This document shows, one piece after another, positions 55,191 through 64,000 of a DNA stretch of 64,000 nucleotides; positions within the stretch are counted from its first letter, which is position 1, and each line of letters opens with the position of its first letter. A program made the translations under genes and the position numbers. The DNA lies in NCBI RefSeq assembly GCF_900637515.1, contig NZ_LR134375.1:641952-705951 (forward strand). The letters are read 5' to 3'. Under the pieces are notes generated by a model. It was not told where the DNA came from. It was given only the letters and a program-made list of their open reading frames with translations, and did not search any database. Source of the stretch: Veillonella dispar (GTDB taxonomy: Bacteria > Bacillota > Negativicutes > Veillonellales > Veillonellaceae).

Positions 55191-57113
55191 GTGCTTGAAG
55201 GCCTCTATAAACGAAGAAAAACGAGTCGCTTTGATGTACTCTTTTACATTGTAGCGGGCATATTCATAGTATTGGCATTGCGTTTATTTATGCTACAAAT
55301 CTTGGCTGGCGGTTATTATCAAGCTAAGGCGGAGGGTAACCGTCTACGCATGGTACCGATGACTGCAGCACGGGGCATTATGTATGATCGCAATGGTCAA
55401 ATTCTTGTAGGCTCTAGACCTGCTTATACAATATCTATCATGCCTACAGGGAAGGCTTTGGATGATGGTGAAGTGGCTAAATTAGCAGTTTTATTGAAAA
55501 TGAAGCCTGAAGATATTAAAAAGAAGGTTAATGATCACAAGTATGGCTATGAGCCAATACGTATCGCTAACGATATTTCAATGGACGTAGTAACAACCAT
55601 TGAAGAGCATCGACATGAATTACCGGGGGTAACGATTGATGTTGAGCCACTTCGATACTATCCATATGAAACGATGGCTTCTCAACTATTTGGTTATGTT
55701 GGTGAAGTGAGTGAAGAGGAATTAGAAGAGCTGAAACAGCAAGATCCTAATACACTGGTAAGTGGTGGTACCATTTTAGGTCGTTCTGGCCTTGAGAAAT
55801 TATATGATTCTATCTTGCGTGGCACTGATGGTGGTAAGCAAGTTGAAGTAGATGCTACAGGTCGTCCTGTAGCCGAGGTAGATAGAAAGCATACGGTACC
55901 AGGCTCTAATATTCATTTAACCATTGATGTAAACCTTCAAAAGGCTGCAGAAGAGGCTGTTAAGAACCAGCTTAATCAGTTGCGTGCTCAAGGTATTCCA
56001 GCACAAGGGGCCGCAGTGGTAGCAATGGATCCTAATACAGGAGCTATTTTAGCTATGGTTAGCGCTCCTGAATTCAATCCAAACTGGTTTGCGAAAGGCA
56101 TTACAACGGCTCAATGGAATCAGTTAAACAATGATAAAAATCATCCATTTGATAATAAGGTTATTTCTGGTGAATATCCTCCAGGTTCACCGTTTAAGAT
56201 TATTACTGGTACGGCCGCATTAGACCTTAAAAAGGTTACTCCTGAAGAGATGATCTTTGATAGTGGTAAGCACTGGTTGATCGATAAACGAAATGCGGAA
56301 GGTGAAGCATTAGGTTGGCTTAATTTTAATAAAGCACTTGCTAAGTCTGACAATGTTTACTTCTATGAAATGGGTAATCGTGTAGGCATAGAAAATCTCG
56401 ATAAATATGCTGCGTATTTTGGCATAGGTGAAAAGACGGGTATTAATTTACCGGGTGAGGCCGCTGGCATTATGGCAAGCCCTGAGTATAAACGAAAAGT
56501 ATATGATGAAGATTGGTACTTAGGGGAAACCTTTGATGCTGCAATTGGTCAATCTTTCACATTGGTTACGCCATTACAAATGGCTGTAATGCTCAGTGAA
56601 GTGGCTAATGGAGGCATTAAATATAGACCGTATGTGGTAAGCCGCATCGATAATAAAGATGGCACGCCAAAAGAAATTTTTGGACCTGATAAATTAGGAA
56701 TTCTACCAGTTCCTAAAAATATTATGGATCTCATTCGAGAAGGCTTGCGTGATGTAACGAATGAGGGCGGTACAGCAGGGGATTTATTTAAAGGATTCCC
56801 TATAAATGTAGCGGGTAAAACTGGTACTGCGGAAAACGCACATGGCCGAGATCATGGCTGGTTCGTAGCCTATGCACCATATGATAAACCGCAAATTGTT
56901 GTGGTTGCACTCGTTGAACAAGGTAGCTTTGGTGCCGGTTCTGCAGGCCCAATCGTACGAGATGTGTTAGCTGCATATTTCAATGTACCGTTGAATAAAA
57001 AAACGAATGATACAAATACTAAAAGTAATAAAGATGCTGCCACTGTAGGCAATACGACGAATGGTCAAAAACCGGAGAAGGCAGTAACTAGTGGGCAACC
57101 AAGAAAGGATTAG
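55191..57113 (+). CDS. mrdA: penicillin-binding protein 2 (transpeptidase)
   Basis: A 640-residue class B PBP. One N-terminal membrane helix (about 17-37), a PBP dimerisation domain, and a transpeptidase domain with S333-x-x-K336 (PPGSPFK), SDN and KTGTAEN. It crosslinks peptidoglycan with RodA. The start is GTG 55191, 6 bases after AAGGGGG. The C-terminal tail is asparagine, lysine and threonine-rich and likely disordered. Confidence 0.96.
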   Translation: MLEGLYKRRKTSRFDVLFYIVAGIFIVLALRLFMLQILAGGYYQAKAEGNRLRMVPMTAARGIMYDRNGQILVGSRPAYTISIMPTGKALDDGEVAKLAVLLKMKPEDIKKKVNDHKYGYEPIRIANDISMDVVTTIEEHRHELPGVTIDVEPLRYYPYETMASQLFGYVGEVSEEELEELKQQDPNTLVSGGTILGRSGLEKLYDSILRGTDGGKQVEVDATGRPVAEVDRKHTVPGSNIHLTIDVNLQKAAEEAVKNQLNQLRAQGIPAQGAAVVAMDPNTGAILAMVSAPEFNPNWFAKGITTAQWNQLNNDKNHPFDNKVISGEYPPGSPFKIITGTAALDLKKVTPEEMIFDSGKHWLIDKRNAEGEALGWLNFNKALAKSDNVYFYEMGNRVGIENLDKYAAYFGIGEKTGINLPGEAAGIMASPEYKRKVYDEDWYLGETFDAAIGQSFTLVTPLQMAVMLSEVANGGIKYRPYVVSRIDNKDGTPKEIFGPDKLGILPVPKNIMDLIREGLRDVTNEGGTAGDLFKGFPINVAGKTGTAENAHGRDHGWFVAYAPYDKPQIVVVALVEQGSFGAGSAGPIVRDVLAAYFNVPLNKKTNDTNTKSNKDAATVGNTTNGQKPEKAVTSGQPRKD

Positions 57114-57114
57114 T

Positions 57115-58038
57115 ATGGGCGAAATCATTGGTGTTGTATCCGGCAAGGGTGGCGTAGGTAAAACAACTGTCACTGCATGCTTGGGTGCAGCCTTAAGTCA
57201 TGCAGGGCACCGCGTATTGCTCTGTGATGGGGACTTTGGATTGCGCGATTTGGATCTTGTGTTAGGTGTAGCAGATGAAATCATCTATGATGCACTAGAT
57301 GCGAGTGAAGATAAAGAATATACAGATGATGCTATTGTATCAATTGCAGAAAATCTAGATTTCTTACCGGCTAGTCAAAGTGCGCGTTGGGAAGATATAG
57401 GTCGTAAGAAGTATAAGAAATTAGTTCGTCGACTTTGTGATGTATATGACTATATTTTGATTGATGCTCCAGCCGGTATTGGTAAGGGCATAGAATCTAT
57501 TTTAGACTTAGTAAATCGCTGTATTGTTGTAACACATCCGTTATGGGTATCCTTACGTAATGGAGCGCGCATGATTCAAGTGTGTGAGGAACATAATATT
57601 CGCGATTTTGCTATTGCTTTTAATGCAGTACCTACAGATGGTGAAGACATAGACTTATACGATATGCTAGAAGTTCTTCGTGCCGAATATGTAGGGGCTA
57701 TGATTCCTTATGATGAAGATATCCTAACATATACACAAGATGGTCATTTGTTAGACCTTGCTTCTCATGAGTTTCGTAATGTATTAGCACCTCTTGTAGA
57801 CTATGTTGTGACAGGCGATTGTTGGGAAGATTATGATGTACAAAAACAATTTGATGCCTATGTAACTAAGAAAAAAGCGGCTAAAGAAGAAGCAAGTACA
57901 CCGACTCTTGCTTCAGCTGGTGAGTCTATCTTTGAAGACTCGAATAATGTTCTCTATATTAATCGCGGCGGTTGGACTACTCAGCGCTTATTAGTGCAAG
58001 GTAAGCAAAGCTTATGGCGCCGTCGTAAATTGAAATAG
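57115..58038 (+). CDS. MinD/ParA-like ATPase in the rod operon
   Basis: A 307-residue deviant-Walker ATPase. Walker A is GKGGVGKTT (10-18), the second aspartate motif is LLCDGDFGLRDLDLVLG, and DAPAGIGKGIE is the switch II region, all MinD-like. The C-terminus (about 250-307) diverges and ends in a basic tail (WRRRKLK) that might bind membrane. No minC or minE flanks it; it sits between mrdA and rodA. It could be the true MinD or a paralogue positioning the wall machinery. Confidence 0.88.
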   Translation: MGEIIGVVSGKGGVGKTTVTACLGAALSHAGHRVLLCDGDFGLRDLDLVLGVADEIIYDALDASEDKEYTDDAIVSIAENLDFLPASQSARWEDIGRKKYKKLVRRLCDVYDYILIDAPAGIGKGIESILDLVNRCIVVTHPLWVSLRNGARMIQVCEEHNIRDFAIAFNAVPTDGEDIDLYDMLEVLRAEYVGAMIPYDEDILTYTQDGHLLDLASHEFRNVLAPLVDYVVTGDCWEDYDVQKQFDAYVTKKKAAKEEASTPTLASAGESIFEDSNNVLYINRGGWTTQRLLVQGKQSLWRRRKLK

Positions 58039-58046
58039 GTGATATG

Positions 58047-59150
58047 ATGTGGCGGAAACTATGGAACGATAGCGACTGGGCTATTATCATATGTACTTTC
58101 TTACTTGTTTGTATTGGTTTAGCAGCCATTGGCAGTGCAACGCATGTTAATCAAGAGCCTATTGGATTTGGTAGTTTAGTAGTAAAACAACTCATATTTT
58201 TCCTAGCTAATGTAGCCGTTGTGATAGGTATGCAGTTTCTTAACTACCATCGTCTAAAGGATTGGGGTAATATCATTTACGCCATTACCCTTTTGATGTT
58301 GATTGCCGTTATGGCCGTTGGTACCTCTGCATTGGGGGCCCAACGCTGGATTCAATTGGGACCTATTACGATTCAACCATCAGAGTTTTCTAAATTGCTC
58401 ATGATTATTTGCATGGCTAAAATGCTAGAGCCTCGTATTGGCAAGTTAGATACATTTAAATCATTAATATTGCCTGTATTATATGTTGGGGTACCTATTG
58501 CACTCGTATTCTTACAGCCTGACCTAGGTACATCTCTTGTGTATATTGCCATTTTTGTGGGCATGTTATTTATTTCTGGTATTAGAACAAGACTTATAAA
58601 AATTATTGCCGGTACTGGTTTATTATTGATGCCTTTAGGTTGGTTTGTACTGAAAGAATACCAAAAACAACGTATTCTCGTATTTTTAAATCCAGATATT
58701 GATCCTTTTGGATCTGGCTATCATATTATTCAGTCTAAGATTGCCATTGGTTCAGGTTTGATTTTTGGTAAAGGTATCTTTAATGGTACGCAAAGTCAGT
58801 TGAACTTCTTACCAGAAAACCATACGGACTTTATTTTCTCCGTTATTGGTGAAGAATTTGGTTTTGTAGGCTGTATTATCGTGTTGTTTTTGCTCTTTAT
58901 GCTGATTTATCGCAGCATTAAAGTAGCCTATATGTGTAATGATAATTTTGGTATGTTACTAGCTACAGGGATTGCCACTATGTTTACCTTCGAGGTACTC
59001 GTTAATGTAGGTATGACCATTGGTATTATGCCTGTTACAGGTATTCCATTACCATTCCTTAGTTATGGTGTCAGTGCGTTGACCACCAATATGTTGAGTA
59101 TCGGTATTTTGTTAAATATCGCTATGCAACGAACGAAATATATTTTTTAA
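58047..59150 (+). CDS. rodA: peptidoglycan glycosyltransferase RodA
   Basis: A 367-residue SEDS-family polytopic protein with about ten membrane helices. The conserved C-terminal region PVTGIPLPFLSYGVSALT and FLPENHTDFIFSVIGEE are family signatures. It polymerises lipid II together with PBP2. ATG 58047 gives better spacing from AGGTGA than ATG 58044. It ends the shape operon. Confidence 0.96.
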   Translation: MWRKLWNDSDWAIIICTFLLVCIGLAAIGSATHVNQEPIGFGSLVVKQLIFFLANVAVVIGMQFLNYHRLKDWGNIIYAITLLMLIAVMAVGTSALGAQRWIQLGPITIQPSEFSKLLMIICMAKMLEPRIGKLDTFKSLILPVLYVGVPIALVFLQPDLGTSLVYIAIFVGMLFISGIRTRLIKIIAGTGLLLMPLGWFVLKEYQKQRILVFLNPDIDPFGSGYHIIQSKIAIGSGLIFGKGIFNGTQSQLNFLPENHTDFIFSVIGEEFGFVGCIIVLFLLFMLIYRSIKVAYMCNDNFGMLLATGIATMFTFEVLVNVGMTIGIMPVTGIPLPFLSYGVSALTTNMLSIGILLNIAMQRTKYIF

Positions 59151-59208
59151 AACCCTATGTATTTAGGATTGATTGTGAAAGAAGTCTTTCAGAAAAGACG
59201 GAGGATGT

Positions 59209-61092
59209 ATGATTCAATTAGATACGTCATGGTTACAACATGTCCAAAAGCCGGCTCGTTATACGGGCGGTGAATATAACAGTATTGTAAAAGATCACAG
59301 TACGGTTGATGTAACAATGGCTTTAGCCTTTCCAGATGTATACGAAGTGGCTATGAGCCATTTGGGCATCAAAATTTTATATGGTCTTGTAAACCGTCGT
59401 GAAGATGCAGCAGCGGAACGTGTGTTTGCTCCGTGGCACGATATGGAAGAGGAAATGCGTAAGCGTAACATCCCTTTATTCTCTTTGGAAACTCGTACGC
59501 CTATTAAAGATTTTGATGTGTTAGCCTTTACACTCCAATATGAGATGAGCTTTACTAATATCTTGAATATGCTCGATTTGGCAGGTATTCCAATGTATGC
59601 TAAGGACCGCGATATGGATTTCCCATTACTCGTATGTGGTGGTCCATGTGCCTTTAATGTAGAGCCTATTGCAGATTTCTTTGATATTGTCTCCCTCGGT
59701 GAATCCGAAGAATGGGGCGATGAATTTATCGACCTCTATAAGGCTGAAAAGGCGAAAGGTTTCCCAGGTGGTAAAGAGGCGTTTTTGCGTAAAGCGGCTC
59801 AAATTCCTGGTACCTATTGTCCTGCCTTATATGATGTGGAATATACAGAGCAAGGCGATTTTAAATCTATAACACCACGCTTTAAAGATGTACCGGCTGC
59901 TGTAGAAAAACGCATCGTAGAGGACGTAGAGAATATATTTTATCCTACAAAACCGGTTGTGCCTTTCTTAGATATTGTGCATGACCGTGCAGTACTAGAA
60001 TTATTCCGCGGTTGTACTCGTGGTTGTCGTTTCTGTCAGGCGGGTATGTTATACCGTCCTGTCCGTGAAAAGACGCCAGAACGTTTGTTACAAATCGCTA
60101 AGGATACGATTGCAAACACTGGGTATAATGAAATTTCCTTGATGAGCTTGAGCTCTGCGGACTATTCTAAATTGCCAGAATTAGTAGATATGCTTATGGA
60201 GGAGTTCAAAGACAAACAAGTGAGCGTAAGCTTGCCATCCTTGCGCATCGATAGTTTTTCCATCGATATTGCGAAAAAGGTGCAACAAGTACGTAAGAGC
60301 GGTCTTACTTTTGCTCCTGAAGCAGGGACACAGCGCATGCGCGATGTTATCAACAAAGGCGTTAGCGAAGAAGATTTATTGGCAGCGTGTACAAATGCCT
60401 TTAAATCTGGTTGGAATACAGTTAAATTGTACTTCATGATGGGCCTTCCAACTGAAACAGATGAAGATTTAGCAGGCATTGCTGATCTTGCGTATAAGGT
60501 GCTTGATTTACATCGAGATATTACAGGTAAACGAAATGGCTCTGTCACAGTCAGCGTATCCTTCTTCGTACCAAAAACACATTCTCCATACCAATGGTAT
60601 GGTCAACAAGATGTAGAGGAAATCCATCGCAAACAACGGTATTTAAAATCTCTCATCAATAACCGCAATATTTCCTACCATTACCATGATGGTTATACTG
60701 GCTATATGGAGGCCGCTTTTGCTCGTGGGGACCGTAGATTATCTAAAGTTCTTGTGAAAGCATGGGAAGCAGGTTGTAAATTTGATGGTTGGACTGAGTA
60801 CTTTAACTATGAAACTTGGTTGAAAGCCTTCGCTGATTGTGGTTTGGATCCAGCATATTTTGCAAGACGTACTCGTGACTTTGATGAACCATTACCTTGG
60901 GATCACTTGGATTGCACTGTAAGTAAAGCTTTCTTAAAACGGGAGTGGGAACAGGCGGTAGAGGCAAATCTTACAAGTGATTGCCGTCGCGGTCCATGTA
61001 AGGGCTGTAATGTATGTCCAGAGCTTAATACTGCAATTATTGACTATAAGGAGGGTGGCAGAGTTGAAAAAGTTACGTTTGGCCTTAAATAA
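59209..61092 (+). CDS. B12-binding-like radical SAM protein (TIGR03960 type)
   Basis: A 627-residue protein. The N-terminal ~200 residues form a B12-binding-like Rossmann region (FPDVYEVAMSHLGIKILYGLVN); the radical SAM cysteines are C269, C273 and C276 (CTRGCRFC). The C-terminus has a cysteine-rich motif (CRRGPCKGCNVCPELN). The family has no settled reaction. It is normally paired or fused with the DUF2344 protein that follows and lies near RNase G, as here. GGAGGATG precedes the start. Confidence 0.9.
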   Translation: MIQLDTSWLQHVQKPARYTGGEYNSIVKDHSTVDVTMALAFPDVYEVAMSHLGIKILYGLVNRREDAAAERVFAPWHDMEEEMRKRNIPLFSLETRTPIKDFDVLAFTLQYEMSFTNILNMLDLAGIPMYAKDRDMDFPLLVCGGPCAFNVEPIADFFDIVSLGESEEWGDEFIDLYKAEKAKGFPGGKEAFLRKAAQIPGTYCPALYDVEYTEQGDFKSITPRFKDVPAAVEKRIVEDVENIFYPTKPVVPFLDIVHDRAVLELFRGCTRGCRFCQAGMLYRPVREKTPERLLQIAKDTIANTGYNEISLMSLSSADYSKLPELVDMLMEEFKDKQVSVSLPSLRIDSFSIDIAKKVQQVRKSGLTFAPEAGTQRMRDVINKGVSEEDLLAACTNAFKSGWNTVKLYFMMGLPTETDEDLAGIADLAYKVLDLHRDITGKRNGSVTVSVSFFVPKTHSPYQWYGQQDVEEIHRKQRYLKSLINNRNISYHYHDGYTGYMEAAFARGDRRLSKVLVKAWEAGCKFDGWTEYFNYETWLKAFADCGLDPAYFARRTRDFDEPLPWDHLDCTVSKAFLKREWEQAVEANLTSDCRRGPCKGCNVCPELNTAIIDYKEGGRVEKVTFGLK

Positions 61093-61759
61093 GGGCGAAA
61101 AATTGCGATTCCTGTCGCACCTTGATTATGCACAAGCTGTAGAGCGTATGATTCGCCGTGCTGAAATAAAAATGGCATTTTCAGAAGGTTTTAATCCTCA
61201 TATGAAGATTAGCTTTTCCTCTGCATTGGCTCTTGGTGTAACAGCAGCGGCTGAATATATTGATATGGATGTCATTGAAGATGATAGTTTAGAGTCCATT
61301 ATTGAACGCCTTAATCGTGTAGCACCGCCAGGCCTTGAAGTATTAGGTGGTAAAGAAATGCCTGACAAGGTTAAAAAGATGATGGCTATTTGTAACTTTG
61401 CCATCTATGAAGTGACAGGCCCTGTAACGGATGAAAACGCTGATTGGAATGCATTACTAAAACCTTTCAATGAGGCTCCGGAAATTTCTTATGAAAAGGT
61501 AACACCGAAGAAAACTCGTATTATCGATGTAAAAGAATTTGTAAAGGAGCCCATCGTTGCATCTGTTAAAGATGGCATGGTTACTCTTACAATGGGCATC
61601 GGTATTTATCCGCAAGGTACTATTAAACCTAGTGAAGTGTGGAATCTTGGTAAAGACCAATATAATTGGCCTATTACAAGTGGCTATGAAATTCATCGTA
61701 AAGCGATTATGGTGGAAAACGAAGAAGGTCGCTACACTCCATTGGAAATTAACTACTAA
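61064..61759 (+). CDS. DUF2344 / TIGR03936 radical SAM-associated protein (TTG start)
   Basis: A 231-residue protein that begins KKLRLALNKGEKLRFLSHLDYAQ, the family's typical N-terminus, after a TTG at 61064 with AAGGAGGG 8 bases upstream. It overlaps the end of the radical SAM gene by 29 bases. In many genomes the two are fused, which supports a joint role, probably in RNA or cofactor modification; the reaction is unknown. The C-terminal ~40 residues are a separate small domain. Confidence 0.9.
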   Translation: MKKLRLALNKGEKLRFLSHLDYAQAVERMIRRAEIKMAFSEGFNPHMKISFSSALALGVTAAAEYIDMDVIEDDSLESIIERLNRVAPPGLEVLGGKEMPDKVKKMMAICNFAIYEVTGPVTDENADWNALLKPFNEAPEISYEKVTPKKTRIIDVKEFVKEPIVASVKDGMVTLTMGIGIYPQGTIKPSEVWNLGKDQYNWPITSGYEIHRKAIMVENEEGRYTPLEINY

Positions 61760-61875
61760 TACTCGTTATATACATCTTAACTACTAATATCTTTACATAA
61801 ATTTTAAGCGGTTTATATATGCTTTAGTGCTTTAAAAGACCTATATATTTTATATTGAACGAAGGGAGGGATAGG

Positions 61876-63303
61876 ATGCATAAAATTTTGGTCAATGTTA
61901 TGCGCGAAGAAATTCGCATGGCTGTTGTCGATGAAGAAGGTCAGTTAATAGATTTCGTGTTAGAACGTACCGATGAGAGCCATATGGCAAATCATATGTA
62001 CAAAGGGACTGTAAAAAATGTGTTAAACGGTATGCAAGCTGCCTTTATTGATATTGGGGGCTCTCAAAATGCGTATTTGAATCTTCAACAGGGAAAAGAA
62101 CAGAAAATCTTGCCTCGCCTATCTGTAGGGCAACAAATTCTCGTACAAGTGGTAAAAGAGGAAATGCTTGGTAAAGGAGCTCGTGTTACGGCTGATGTGA
62201 GCTTGGCAGGGCGCTTTATGGTACTGTTACCATATTCTGAAGGCATGCATATTTCTAAGAAGATTACTGATGAAGCAGTGCGTTCTAAATTACAAGAATT
62301 AGCAGCACCTTATGTGCAGGAAGGCTGTGGATTTATTATTCGTACTGCGGCTGCTAAGGCTAGTGCCGATGAAATCGGTCGTGATATGGAATATCTATGG
62401 CGCACATGGCAACATGTTTTAAAACGCTTTAAGGTGGCTAAGAGTGGAACAGATTTGTATAGTGATGCGGATTTTTGGTTCCGCCTTGTACGAGACTATG
62501 CGCACCGCAATGTAGAGGAAATCATTGTTGATTCCGATATGGGTGAATCTCGATTACTGGATCTCTTAGGTCATGGCCCAACATCTCAACAAATTAAAGT
62601 GACACGTCACCGTGGCAGCACACCTATCTTTAAAGCCAATCATATTGAACCACAATTAGAGGATCTTATCTCTCGTGATATCAATCTACCTTCCGGTGGT
62701 TCTATCCGTATCGATCATACAGAAGCACTTACCGTATTTGATGTTAACTCTGCTCATTACACTGGAAAATCTAATAAGTTAGAAGATTTAGCTTTTACAG
62801 TCAATAAAGAGGCGGCAAAAGAAATCTGTCGTCAACTGCGATTGCGTGATATTGGTGGTATTATCGTCGTCGATTTTATCGATATGAAGGATAAATCACA
62901 TCAACAAGAGTTGCTACAACTATTGAGTGCACAAGCTAAGTTAGACAAGATGAAAACCGTCGTATGTGGTATTAGTTCCCTTGGCCTCGTTGAGATGACC
63001 CGGAAGCGTGCTCGTCAAGGTTTGCAAACCTTGATGTTTGATACATGCCCTCAATGTGGAGGCACTGGTTACATGTTGTCAGGTAGAACTGTATATATGC
63101 AGATCATTCGACGCATCCGTGAGTTATTTAAGTCTGGTCGAATTAAATCGAACCTGGAAATTGAAGTTCATCCAGAGGTAGCCGAATATTTAACAAAGGC
63201 TGTTCTTGAAGAATTAGGTGACTCTATAGGTCGTAAGATTTCTATTGTAGTGAATCCACAAATCAGCCGTGAAGGATATTCATTAATGGCTGTAGCAGAA
63301 TAA
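61876..63303 (+). CDS. rng: ribonuclease E/G family endoribonuclease
   Basis: A 475-residue RNase G-sized protein. An S1-like domain (about 30-115) is followed by the catalytic DNase I-like region with metal aspartates in FDVNSAHYTG and VVDFIDMKD, and a zinc-link CPQCGGTG. It processes rRNA and mRNA. The start at 61876 is favoured by GAAGGGAGGG upstream over an in-frame codon at 61855. No long RNase E-type C-terminal scaffold is present. Confidence 0.95.
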   Translation: MHKILVNVMREEIRMAVVDEEGQLIDFVLERTDESHMANHMYKGTVKNVLNGMQAAFIDIGGSQNAYLNLQQGKEQKILPRLSVGQQILVQVVKEEMLGKGARVTADVSLAGRFMVLLPYSEGMHISKKITDEAVRSKLQELAAPYVQEGCGFIIRTAAAKASADEIGRDMEYLWRTWQHVLKRFKVAKSGTDLYSDADFWFRLVRDYAHRNVEEIIVDSDMGESRLLDLLGHGPTSQQIKVTRHRGSTPIFKANHIEPQLEDLISRDINLPSGGSIRIDHTEALTVFDVNSAHYTGKSNKLEDLAFTVNKEAAKEICRQLRLRDIGGIIVVDFIDMKDKSHQQELLQLLSAQAKLDKMKTVVCGISSLGLVEMTRKRARQGLQTLMFDTCPQCGGTGYMLSGRTVYMQIIRRIRELFKSGRIKSNLEIEVHPEVAEYLTKAVLEELGDSIGRKISIVVNPQISREGYSLMAVAE

Positions 63304-63330
63304 GTAAGTAGTTTATTATAGGTGAGTATA

Positions 63331-63906
63331 GTGTCTGTATTTGAAATTATATTAATTAGTGTTGGCCTAGCCATGGATGCCTTTGGTGTATCTATTGGTA
63401 AAGGTTTATCTATGCCGGTGGGTGAAAATGGACGAAAGGTGACATTAGCATTCTTATTCGGGTTATTCCAATTTCTCATGCCTGTTATTGGTTGGCTCAT
63501 TGGACGCCAGTTTATCGATGTCATATCTGAATGGGATCATTGGATTATCTTTGGACTTCTTGGCTATTTAGGTATTGCTATGATTCGTGAAGGTCTTAGT
63601 GATGACGATGATGAAGACGATGATAAACAGTTTTTAGGTGCTTGGGAAATGATTATGCTTTCCGTAGCAACTAGCCTTGATGCTATGGCGGTAGGTTTAA
63701 CCTTTGCCTTTTTACCTATTAATGTATGGGAAGCTTCCACTATGATTGGGGTCATTACCTTTGGTATTTCTCTCATTGGCGTTTACTTAGGTAAATTTAT
63801 GGGCCAGTTTGTAGGAAAATATGCAGACATATTAGGTGGGGGTGTATTAATCCTCATCGGTACAAAAATACTCTTACAACACCTCGGTATTATCGGAGAA
63901 GTTTAG
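63331..63906 (+). CDS. mntP: manganese efflux pump MntP
   Basis: A 191-residue membrane protein with six hydrophobic helices in two repeats. Conserved aspartates lie in GLAMDAFGVSIGKG and ATSLDAMAVGLTF. An acidic loop (SDDDDEDDDKQF) splits the halves. The family exports Mn2+. GTG 63331 with AGGTGAG upstream is preferred; GTG 63322 is an alternative. Confidence 0.93.
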   Translation: MSVFEIILISVGLAMDAFGVSIGKGLSMPVGENGRKVTLAFLFGLFQFLMPVIGWLIGRQFIDVISEWDHWIIFGLLGYLGIAMIREGLSDDDDEDDDKQFLGAWEMIMLSVATSLDAMAVGLTFAFLPINVWEASTMIGVITFGISLIGVYLGKFMGQFVGKYADILGGGVLILIGTKILLQHLGIIGEV

Positions 63907-63961
63907 AGGTTTGTATAGATATGAATGTATCGTAAACTGAGCTATTTATGGTGAAATTTGT

Positions 63962-63990
63962 TTGACATAGATAGGTAAATACGATATACT
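63962..63990 (+). promoter_or_regulatory. near-consensus promoter at the window end
   Basis: A perfect TTGACA (63962-63967), a 17-bp spacer and TATACT (63985-63990). It drives a gene or RNA outside the window. Confidence 0.8.
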
Positions 63991-64000
63991 ATATCAGTAT

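Overview
The window looks like chromosome of a Veillonella (Negativicutes), probably close to V. parvula. The strongest evidence is the complete mmdA-mmdD-mmdE-mmdC-mmdB operon for a sodium-pumping methylmalonyl-CoA decarboxylase in the order described for V. parvula, beside a split methylmalonyl-CoA mutase, its epimerase and chaperone, and a CoA transferase. The DNA is AT-rich with strong AGGAGG-type ribosome binding sites. All but one gene (tmcAL) lie on the + strand. I saw no tRNA, rRNA, insertion sequence, prophage or CRISPR array.

Region 1 (about 1-16.5 kb): a flavodoxin, then a purine/ureide catabolism cluster: a YheO-type regulator, diaminopropionate ammonia-lyase, YgeY hydrolase, YgeW carbamoyltransferase, carbamate kinase, SsnA, a shortened YgfK, a hydantoinase, an XdhD-type molybdenum hydroxylase and an NCS2 permease. 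This matches the set linked to anaerobic urate/purine breakdown in gut bacteria. Nitrogen would end as ammonia and carbamoyl phosphate (ATP through carbamate kinase) and carbon as pyruvate. A RuBisCO-like protein with an altered active site follows.

Region 2 (16.6-32.1 kb): housekeeping genes walJ, rlmH, a CBS protein, tig-clpP-clpX-lon-engB, a polyprenyl diphosphate synthase, tatC with a long N-terminal extension, valS, folC and an O-antigen ligase-type protein.

Region 3 (32.6-43.5 kb): the propionate-forming succinate pathway. The CoA transferase makes succinyl-CoA, the mutase makes (R)-methylmalonyl-CoA, the epimerase converts it to (S), and the Mmd complex decarboxylates it to propionyl-CoA while exporting Na+. 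A small membrane protein and an SLC13-type permease follow.

Region 4 (43.7-64 kb): a SemiSWEET-like protein, a 54-residue ferredoxin, lspA-rluD-pyrR, tmcAL (reverse), a lipoprotein with ackA, a PH-like membrane protein, maf, a (GTGCT)n repeat before radC, the mreBCD-mrdA-minD-like-rodA cell-shape operon, a radical SAM pair, RNase G and mntP.

The points most worth a second look are the RuBisCO-like protein, the YgfK that lacks its flavin/NAD(P)H core (with no flavin subunit beside XdhD), the pentanucleotide repeat sitting at the predicted radC transcription start, the orphan MinD-like ATPase in the rod operon, and hairpins in several mmd intercistronic gaps.
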